From Planctomycetota bacterium (GTDB lineage: Bacteria > Planctomycetota > Planctomycetia > Pirellulales > Lacipirellulaceae): DNA of 7,519 bases. Positions 1 to 5,432 of this stretch are shown in pieces; the first letter of the stretch is position 1, and the number at the start of each line of letters is the position of its first letter. Made by a program: the position numbers and the translations under genes. Location of the stretch: NCBI GenBank assembly GCA_022615465.1, contig JAKEGR010000171.1, forward strand, positions 1 to 7,519, given 5' to 3'. The notes beneath the pieces are model-generated. The model ran no database searches. It was given only the letters and a program-made list of their open reading frames with translations, and had not been told where the DNA came from.

Positions 1-197
1 ATCATGTAACAGCCCATCAACACTTGACAGGCCCCTACATAGCTGAACCCAGAGCGGGGAGCCGACCCGCTTCGCGGGTGCCCAGGCACGGAGTGCGGCG
101 TGCGGCGTGCAAAGTGCCGAACGGCATCGCCCTGCCGCGTCGTGTCGTGTCGTGTCGTATCCATGATTGTGTTCCTTGTGAAACTGCGAGGCTGGCC
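1..197. other. Gene-free DNA with short tandem repeats
   Basis: I see no convincing gene here. The short open frames lack family resemblance and are read through repeats. Visible structure: a small hairpin at 65-79 (ACCCGC, loop TTC, GCGGGT); two and a half copies of the 7-mer GTGCGGC at 93-110; and four back-to-back copies of the pentamer GTCGT at 139-158. These look like replication-slippage repeats in non-coding DNA. The region lies downstream of the last gene of the pilus cluster and runs into a large palindromic element. I found no hairpin followed by a T-run to act as a terminator for the minus-strand operon. Confidence 0.6.
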
Positions 198-418
198 CAA
201 TCCCGAAGGGATTGAATCATTCAGCCCAGGGTTGGTCGGCTCGGCGACCTACCCTGGGTCAGTAAGCCGCACCGCGTTCTGTTTACCCTGACAGGGTTGC
301 ATCGGGTGCAAAATGGATGCAACCCTGTCAGGGTTGTGTGATGATATTTCGATCCGTGGACCCAGGGTAGCGGCTGCGCCGCAACCCTGGGCTGAACGAT
401 TGAATCCCATTGGGATTC
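198..418. repeat. Multi-hairpin palindromic element (REP/MITE-like)
   Basis: This is a nested inverted-repeat element. The outer arms 198-234 and 382-418 are reverse complements at 32 of 37 positions. Inside, TACCCTGGGTC (250-260) pairs perfectly with GACCCAGGGTA (359-369). At the centre, 285-303 and 316-334 form a perfect 19-bp stem with a 12-nt loop. Each part also folds locally: CAATCCC-gaa-GGGATTG (198-214), CCCAGGGT with ACCCTGGG (225-232 and 251-258), the same pair at 361-368 and 384-391 around GCGGC-tgc-GCCGC, and GAATCCC-att-GGGATTC (402-418). No transposase is present. It resembles a non-autonomous MITE or a cluster of REP-type palindromes. Similar ACCCTGGG/AACCCTG palindromes are, from memory, common between planctomycete genes; that is not verified here. 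It could also act as a 3' barrier for the pilC transcript. Confidence 0.8.
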
Positions 419-478
419 GCATGCCTTTACGCGAGACTCTCGTTTCATTTTCGGTTTCTTGCTTCCCGCTCCCTGCTC

Positions 479-1810
479 TTACTTGCTGAGCCCCTCGATC
501 AGTTTCACGAGGGGAACGAATAGCGCGATCACGATAAACCCGACCGCCCCGCCCAGGAACAAAATCAAGAGCGGCTCCATCAGCTTGGTGAGGCCTTCGG
601 TCAGCACGGCCACTTCTTCGTCGTAGGTGTCGGCCACCTTGTAGAGCATCGTATCCAGTTCGCCCGTTTCCTCGCCAACGTCGACCATGTTCACCACGAT
701 GTCGTCGACAATCCGCTGCTTGTATTTCAACATGTAGATCAACAGGCCGATCGGCCCGCCGATGAAGCAGAACCAGAAGAACGCGGCCATGGGGTGGAAC
801 CCGGGCACCGAGTGCTCCTTCATCGGCTTGGCGATCGCCTCGCCCTCGCGAATCGCCTCGGTGACTTTCGTATACAGCCGCTCGAAGGTGGCGTTACCGG
901 CCGTGTCGCGCGTGATGTTCAGCGCCTCGAGAATGGGCACGCCGCTGGCCACCAGGGTGCCGAGGGTCCGCGTGGTGCGGGCCAAAATGTTCTTTTCGAT
1001 CAATGGGCCGAAGATCGGCACCTTGAGGACGAACTGGTCCCAGCCGATGCGTCCGTGCTTGAACTTGCGGATCAACTTGATCGTGAGCCAAATGCTGATC
1101 GGAATGCCCGGGATCAAATACCAATACGTGACACACCAGTTCGACAGGGCGACGAGCATCAACGTCATCGGCGGCAGTTCGAGATCGAACTCCGCGAAGA
1201 TTTTCTCGAACTCGGGCACGATCTTGATCATGATGAACGTCAAAATGCTCACGGCGACCGAGACGACGACGATCGGGTAGATCATCGCGCTTTTGACTTT
1301 GCGTTTGAGCGATTCGGCCCGTTCTTGGAAGTCGGCCAGGCGTTGCAGGATCAGCTCCAGCGCGCCGCCCGCCTCGCCCGCCTTGATCATGTTCACGTAG
1401 AGACGGTTGAAGCACTTTGGGCTTTTGGCCATCGCTTCGGAGAGCGTGGAGCCGGCTTCGATTTCGTCGCAGGTGTCTTCCAGCGAGTTTTTCAGACGTC
1501 CCGGTTTGGATTGCCCTGCGAGAATTCGCAGGCTGCGAAGAATGGGCAGGCCGGCGTCCTGCAAAATCGAAAGCTGCCGGGTGAACGCAGTCAACTCACG
1601 CGATTTCACGCCCCCGAATACGAAGCCGCGCTTCTTCTTGCCGCCCGCGGCAGCGGCAGCCTTCTTGCGGCTCTTCTTGGCCGTGATCTTGGTGACGAAG
1701 TAGCCCATCTGGCGGATCGTCGCCTGGGCTTCTTCTTCGGTCGGCGCTTCGATCACGTCACGGATCTCGGCACCGGTCGCATCCATCGCCTCGAATTGAA
1801 AGGTTGGCAT
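479..1810 (-). CDS. pilC: Type IV pilus / type II secretion platform protein PilC/GspF
   Basis: A 443-residue inner-membrane platform protein that couples the cytoplasmic extension ATPase to pilin or pseudopilin assembly. It has the two tandem GspF (T2SSF) domains of the family. Domain 1 spans about residues 71-200, beginning with the typical AFTRQLSILQDAGLPI. Domain 2 spans about 275-437 and includes the signature VGEETGELD at 378-386. Hydrophobic segments lie near 176-198, 216-245, 341-360 and 409-436. The N-terminal region (1-44) is followed by a Lys/Ala/Gly linker (45-61). The protein is about 35-40 residues longer than usual members, mainly because of an insert around 336-370 that contains the third hydrophobic segment. 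The ATG at 1810 is supported by AGGA with an 8-nt spacer (1819-1822). It is the last gene of the cluster, 91 bp after pilB2. T2SS GspF is the alternative name; PilT nearby favours PilC. Confidence 0.93.
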   Translation of the reverse strand: MPTFQFEAMDATGAEIRDVIEAPTEEEAQATIRQMGYFVTKITAKKSRKKAAAAAGGKKKRGFVFGGVKSRELTAFTRQLSILQDAGLPILRSLRILAGQSKPGRLKNSLEDTCDEIEAGSTLSEAMAKSPKCFNRLYVNMIKAGEAGGALELILQRLADFQERAESLKRKVKSAMIYPIVVVSVAVSILTFIMIKIVPEFEKIFAEFDLELPPMTLMLVALSNWCVTYWYLIPGIPISIWLTIKLIRKFKHGRIGWDQFVLKVPIFGPLIEKNILARTTRTLGTLVASGVPILEALNITRDTAGNATFERLYTKVTEAIREGEAIAKPMKEHSVPGFHPMAAFFWFCFIGGPIGLLIYMLKYKQRIVDDIVVNMVDVGEETGELDTMLYKVADTYDEEVAVLTEGLTKLMEPLLILFLGGAVGFIVIALFVPLVKLIEGLSK

Positions 1811-1827
1811 GGTGATGGTCCTGGCTG

Positions 1828-1897
1828 TTCGCTTTTAGCCTTTCGCTGTTAGCCAGAGACGCCCCTGCGTGGCCAAAAGCTAACGGCCAAAAAAGCT
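1828..1897. repeat. 14-bp iterated repeats arranged as a dyad
   Basis: The gap between pilB2 and pilC is built from a short repeated word. On the plus strand TTCGCTTTTAGCC (1828-1840) recurs as TTCGCTGTTAGCC (1842-1854), with a 14-bp period and one mismatch. GGCCAAAAGCTAAC (1871-1884) is followed by GGCCAAAA (1885-1892), again with a 14-bp period. The two pairs are roughly inverted relative to each other (GGCTAAAAGCGAA against GGCCAAAAGCTAA), so the whole region could fold in mRNA. It lies inside the presumed operon and just before the pilC ribosome-binding site. Confidence 0.6.
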
Positions 1898-1901
1898 TCT
1901 C

Positions 1902-3620
1902 CTACGCTTCCAACATGGTCTCCCGCACCACTTCTTCCGGCGTGGTGACGCCGGCAAAGCAGGCTGTGATCCCCGATTCGCGAAGCGAAATCATGCCGTT
2001 CTGGCAGGCCAACTGGCGAAGCTCGTCGGCCTGGGCGTTGGCCATGATCTTGTCTCGCATCGCGTTGTTCATAATCATCAGTTCGAACAGGCCCACTCGA
2101 CCCTTGTAGCCCGTGTTGTTGCACAATTCGCAGCCTGTTCCGCGATAGAACCGTTTGCCGCGGATATCGTCGGAAGTCAGTTGCAGATCATCGAAAATCT
2201 CCCGAGCGGGTGTGTACTCCTCGCGGCACTGCGGACATACCTTCCGAACCAGCCGCTGGGCCAGGATCGCTTCCACCGTGGCCGTGATCAAGAACGTCGG
2301 CACTCCCATGTCCTTGAGTCGCGTAATCGTGCTCGGCGCGTCGTTCGTGTGCAGCGTGCTGAACACCAGGTGGCCCGTGAGCGACGCCTGCACGGCAATC
2401 TCAGCCGTCTCCAGGTCACGAATCTCACCGACCAGAATGATGTCCGGATCCTGCCGCAGAATGGATCGCAAAACATGAGCAAACGAATTGCCGATCGAGG
2501 CGTCGATCGGCACCTGAACGATGCCATCCATGTCGTATTCGACGGGTTCTTCCGTCGTAATCAGCTTGTCCTCCACGCTGTTCAGTTCATTCAGCGCGGA
2601 ATAGAGCGTCGTCGTCTTGCCCGAGCCGGTGGGACCGGTCACGAGCACGATCCCGTTCGGCCGGGTGATCACTTCGCGGAATTTGTCCAGCGTCTCCTGG
2701 CTCAAGCCAACCTTGGCCAAATCGAGTGAAACGACCGATCGATCGAGCACCCGCATCACCACGCTCTCGCCAAACATGGTGGGCAACACGCTGACCCGCA
2801 GGTCGACCGGGTGGCCGCCGACGGTAAGCTCGATACGGCCGTCCTGAGGCAAACGCCGCTCGGCAATATCGAGGTTCGCCATGACTTTGATGCGGGTGGT
2901 GATCGCGAATGCCAGATGCCGGGGCGGCGGCACCATTTCATACAGCACGCCGTCCGCCTTGATGCGGATCCGGAACTCGTCTTCAAAAGGTTCGAAATGC
3001 AAGTCGCTGGCGTGCTCGCGGATGGCCATCAACAGCACCATGTTGAGCAGTTTGCGTACCGGGGCGCTATCGGCCAGGGCCGTCACGTCGTCAAGATTGA
3101 TCGCGCCGGCGGTGTTGATGCTTGCCGCGGCCGCCGCCAATTCTTCATCTTCTTCCAGGGCCGAAACGATGCTTTCCACACTCTCCGTGCTTTCGCCGTA
3201 GTACCGCTCCAGAGCCAGGATCATCGCCGGTTCGGTGGCGACGACCGCGCGGATGTTGTAGCCGAGGAATGTGCGCAATTCATCCTGCACGTGCAGGTTC
3301 TGCGGATCGCACATGGCCACGGTCAGCGTCTCGCCGTCAAACTCAATCGGAAGGATCCGATACATTTGGGCCATGGGGGCCGTGACCATTGCCAGCACGT
3401 CTTTATTGATCGTGAGGTCGCCGGCCGAGACCGTCGGCAACGACATCTGTTCGGCAAGTGCCTGGGCAAGCTGGTCGTCGTTGATGATGCCCATGTCGAG
3501 GGCCACTTTACCCAAGAGCTGGCCGGGATGCTGCTGTTGCTCATCGACCAGCAGTTCTTGCTGCTCATCGGTGATAAAGCCCATGTCGACCAGAACTTGT
3601 CCGATACGCCGATGTGCCAT
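1902..3620 (-). CDS. pilB: PilB/GspE-type assembly ATPase (second copy)
   Basis: A 572-residue hexameric traffic ATPase that powers pilus or pseudopilus extension. The N-terminal region (1-60) has two MshEN-type motifs, R5-I6-G7 to Q28 and L36-G37 to Q58, a fold that binds c-di-GMP in relatives. An acidic, Ala-rich linker (about 143-185) follows. The N2 domain contains ASDLHFEPFED (204-214) and DIAERRLPQDGRI (251-263). The motor domain has Walker A GPTGSGKT (329-336), Asp box ITTEEPVEY (354-362), Walker B region DPDIILVGEIRD (391-402) with catalytic Glu399, and His box TGHLVFSTLHT (415-425). A tetracysteine metal site C462-PQC465 and C497-ELC500 is typical of GspE/PilB and absent from PilT. 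Length is normal. The ATG at 3620 starts directly before the first MshEN motif, but no strong Shine-Dalgarno is visible. It sits between pilT (99-bp gap) and pilC (91-bp gap). GspE is the alternative label. Confidence 0.94.
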   Translation of the reverse strand: MAHRRIGQVLVDMGFITDEQQELLVDEQQQHPGQLLGKVALDMGIINDDQLAQALAEQMSLPTVSAGDLTINKDVLAMVTAPMAQMYRILPIEFDGETLTVAMCDPQNLHVQDELRTFLGYNIRAVVATEPAMILALERYYGESTESVESIVSALEEDEELAAAAASINTAGAINLDDVTALADSAPVRKLLNMVLLMAIREHASDLHFEPFEDEFRIRIKADGVLYEMVPPPRHLAFAITTRIKVMANLDIAERRLPQDGRIELTVGGHPVDLRVSVLPTMFGESVVMRVLDRSVVSLDLAKVGLSQETLDKFREVITRPNGIVLVTGPTGSGKTTTLYSALNELNSVEDKLITTEEPVEYDMDGIVQVPIDASIGNSFAHVLRSILRQDPDIILVGEIRDLETAEIAVQASLTGHLVFSTLHTNDAPSTITRLKDMGVPTFLITATVEAILAQRLVRKVCPQCREEYTPAREIFDDLQLTSDDIRGKRFYRGTGCELCNNTGYKGRVGLFELMIMNNAMRDKIMANAQADELRQLACQNGMISLRESGITACFAGVTTPEEVVRETMLEA

Positions 3621-3719
3621 AGCTGAGAAGTGGAAAAATGGGGGTCAGAAAATGCTACTGCGATTTGGGTCTAAGATTGAAACAACCTGAAAAACCGCTC
3701 CAAGGGGAGAGTGTTTCCG

Positions 3720-4835
3720 CTACACCGGTTCGGCTTCTTGCTCCACGGGCTGATCGTCGAACATGCCGCGTTCGGCCACGGCGAATCGCTGGGCAAGCTC
3801 TTCGGCGTTGTTACACTTGGCCAGGCCATCCTCTTTGGTGATGAGGCCCTCTCGCCATAAATTGAAGATATTATCGTCGAGCAGCATCATGCCGTGTTTC
3901 GAGCCGGTCTGGATCGACGATGTGATGCGGAAAATTTTGTTCTCGCGAATCAGATTGGCGATACCAGGCGTTACCACCAGCGATTCGAAGGCCGCGACCC
4001 GCCCGCCGCCGACTTTCTTGAGCAATTGCTGGCAGAGGATGCCGATGATTGCAGACGCCAACTGGGTGCGGATCTGTTCCTGCTGGTTCGTGGGAAAGAC
4101 GTCGATGATGCGGTTGATCGTGCCGGCAGCGCTCGACGTGTGCAGCGTGGCAAACACGATATGCCCCGTTTCGGCCGCGGTGATTGCCGCCTCGATCGTC
4201 TCCAAGTCGCGCATTTCACCCACCAGGATGATGTCCGGATCCTGACGCAGCGCCCGACGGATCGCTTCCGAAAACGATGTCACGTCGACGCCCACTTCGC
4301 GCTGGTTGATCGTCGATTTCTTATGGTTGTGCTGGAATTCGATCGGGTCTTCGATCGTGATAATGTGGTGGTCGAAATTCTCGTTCAGGTAATCAACCAT
4401 CGCCGCCAGGGTGGTCGATTTGCCAGAGCCGGTCGGGCCCGTCACAATGACCAATCCGCGCGGCCGAGTAATCAGGGTTTTGAATATTGGCGGCACGCCA
4501 AGCTGATCCATCGACCAGAGTTCGTTCGGGATCTGACGCAGCGTCATCGCCACGTTGCCGCGATCCCGGTAAATCGACACGCGGAATCGACATGCTTCAC
4601 CAAAAGCAAAGCCAAAGTCCGCACTACCGGTCTCTTGAAATTCCTGCTGACAGCGATCCGGCGTGATGCTCTTCATCAACGCCTGCGTGTCCGCCGACTC
4701 CAGCACCTTGGTCTTCAGTTTCTGCAGCCTGCCGTGGATGCGGAGTACCGGCGGCTGCCCCACCGTGATATGCAAATCGCTGGCACCCTGCTTGACGCAA
4801 GCCGATAGCAATTTGTCGATTAGAATTGTTCCCAT
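3720..4835 (-). CDS. pilT: Twitching-motility retraction ATPase PilT
   Basis: A 371-residue PilT, the hexameric ATPase that disassembles and retracts type IV pili. It has a short N-terminal PAS-like domain (1-115, with ASDLHITVGQPP at 18-29). The motor domain carries Walker A GPTGSGKST (133-141), Asp box ITIEDPIEF (159-167), Walker B region DPDIILVGEMRD (199-210) with catalytic Glu207, and His box TGHIVFATLHT (223-233). The C-terminal GIANLIRE (291-298) matches the PilT signature AIRNLIRE needed for retraction in characterised homologues. There is no tetracysteine site and no MshEN region, which separates it from the two PilB-like neighbours. The frame extends upstream to 4919, but the start at 4835 is preferred: it follows GAGGGA with an 8-nt spacer and gives the usual MGT-like PilT N terminus. 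The acidic tail (357-371) looks lineage-specific. It is the first gene of a likely pilT-pilB-pilC operon. Confidence 0.96.
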   Translation of the reverse strand: MGTILIDKLLSACVKQGASDLHITVGQPPVLRIHGRLQKLKTKVLESADTQALMKSITPDRCQQEFQETGSADFGFAFGEACRFRVSIYRDRGNVAMTLRQIPNELWSMDQLGVPPIFKTLITRPRGLVIVTGPTGSGKSTTLAAMVDYLNENFDHHIITIEDPIEFQHNHKKSTINQREVGVDVTSFSEAIRRALRQDPDIILVGEMRDLETIEAAITAAETGHIVFATLHTSSAAGTINRIIDVFPTNQQEQIRTQLASAIIGILCQQLLKKVGGGRVAAFESLVVTPGIANLIRENKIFRITSSIQTGSKHGMMLLDDNIFNLWREGLITKEDGLAKCNNAEELAQRFAVAERGMFDDQPVEQEAEPV

Positions 4836-4843
4836 GCGATCAT

Positions 4844-4849
4844 TCCCTC
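4844..4849 (-). promoter_or_regulatory. Shine-Dalgarno that fixes the pilT start
   Basis: GAGGGA on the minus strand lies 8 nt before the ATG at 4835. It supports starting PilT there rather than at the ATG 84 bases upstream (4919), whose extra 28 codons have no PilT-like sequence. Confidence 0.7.
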
Positions 4850-4881
4850 GCTGCGGACCGCCGAACAAAACAGACCGCGTG

Positions 4882-4939
4882 GTCGAAAGCCATTTTCGAC
4901 AGGCCAATCCCTCCGCCAACCGCGGAGGATTGTCGAAAA
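4882..4939 (-). promoter_or_regulatory. Competing hairpins in the pilT 5' leader
   Basis: In plus-strand terms TTTTCGAC (4893-4900) can pair with GTCGAAAA (4932-4939), 8 bp perfect. That closes an inner stem AATCC/TCCGC (4906-4916) with GCGGAGGATT (4922-4931) around the loop CAACC. The same segment's TTTCGAC (4894-4900) can instead pair with GTCGAAA (4882-4888), a 7-bp hairpin. The two pairings exclude each other and lie 47-104 nt before the pilT start. This is compatible with a leader RNA switch, but no known riboswitch consensus or terminator U-run is visible. Confidence 0.4.
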
Positions 4940-5199
4940 GTGCTCGCGACTCGGTTCGCTTTGTCCGTCAGCCTCTCGTACCCGACACAAACTACAACCG
5001 CGTGTGGGGACCGGACGGCAGGGAAGCCTCTCCCCGTTGGGATCCACTCACCGGACGGCGACACCCTGGGCCGCACGCCACGGCAAGCGATCACGCCGCT
5101 TTACGCCCCACCGAGGCGAACGCCCGTCGACAGGAAGAAAAGGCCTTCGGACGAACGCCAACAGTCTGTTCCGTGAATCAGGCTTTGGGCGGCTAGTAG

Positions 5200-5228
5200 A
5201 TTATTCGCCTGCCCAGGCACAAATTCAA
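5200..5228 (-). promoter_or_regulatory. Candidate sigma70-type promoter for pilT
   Basis: Read on the minus strand: TTGAAT (5228-5223, four of six to TTGACA), a 17-nt spacer, then AATAAT (5205-5200, five of six to TATAAT). It points toward pilT about 365 nt downstream. This is a sequence match only; planctomycete promoter consensus is poorly defined. Confidence 0.35.
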
Positions 5229-5312
5229 CATTTTCCACGATATTTCACTGGTCACTTGCCACCACGCGCTTCTGCCGAATCAGATTCGCGAATCATCCGC
5301 CTCATGAGCGAT

Positions 5313-5350
5313 TCGCCACCTCGGGCCTCGCCGAAGCCTCCAGGTGGCGA
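5313..5350 (-). other. Strong hairpin downstream of pilB1
   Basis: TCGCCACCT (5313-5321) and AGGTGGCGA (5342-5350) form a perfect 9-bp stem around a 20-nt GC-rich loop that can itself pair in part. It begins 82 nt after the pilB1 stop codon. No T-run follows on the minus strand, so it is not a classic intrinsic terminator. It could stabilise the 3' end of the pilB1 mRNA. Confidence 0.4.
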
Positions 5351-5432
5351 CAAACAACTCAGACCTCGAAAAAACTACATGAACACTCTCGCCCATTTCA
5401 AATCGTGTCGGTCCCAGGCGCTGACCACGTGG

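Larger units (their letters stand above)
4836..5432 (-). other. Long gene-free leader between pilB1 and pilT
   Basis: About 600 bp without a convincing gene on either strand. The open frames present are short, overlap in several frames and resemble no family I recognise. The longest, on the plus strand from 5004, runs antisense into the 3' end of pilB1. The stretch holds hairpins at 4882-4939 and 5313-5350, a 12-bp palindrome GATTCGCGAATC at 5283-5294, two direct copies of ACCGGACGGC exactly 40 bp apart (5010-5019 and 5050-5059), and a candidate promoter at 5200-5228. It is much longer than the other gaps in the cluster, so it probably contains the pilT promoter and a structured 5' leader, though a small RNA gene cannot be excluded. 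Confidence 0.55.

Noticed and set aside
198..418. CRISPR array
   Set aside because: The repeats are nested inverted repeats, not evenly spaced direct repeats with unique spacers, and there are no cas genes.
432..450. Hairpin CGAGA-c-TCTCG followed by a T-rich stretch
   Set aside because: The T-rich side is on the plus strand, whereas the operon is on the minus strand. The stem is only 5 bp and there is no plus-strand gene to terminate.
794..1852. Long plus-strand open frame of 352 codons opposite pilC
   Set aside because: It is the complement of a well-supported PilC/GspF gene. Its product is low-complexity and rich in Arg, Asp, His and Gln, as expected from antisense reading of GC-rich codons, with no family resemblance.
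1889..1894. T6 run (minus strand) just after the pilB2 stop as a terminator
   Set aside because: No stable hairpin immediately precedes it, and pilC follows closely in the same direction.
2811..3626. Plus-strand open frame of 271 codons opposite pilB2
   Set aside because: It overlaps the MshEN and N2 domains of PilB2 in antisense and has antisense-type composition (His, Arg, Asp, Gln rich).
3894..4808. Plus-strand open frame of 304 codons opposite pilT
   Set aside because: It is antisense to nearly the whole PilT gene, whose motifs are all intact; no recognisable domain.
4836..4919. Longer PilT with start at 4919
   Set aside because: The extra 28 residues do not resemble PilT and overlap the leader hairpins; the ATG at 4835 has a good ribosome-binding site and the usual PilT N terminus.
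4836..5432. c-di-GMP (GEMM-type) riboswitch in the pilT leader
   Set aside because: I looked for the conserved GEMM-I core words and found none. The hairpins present do not match that architecture.
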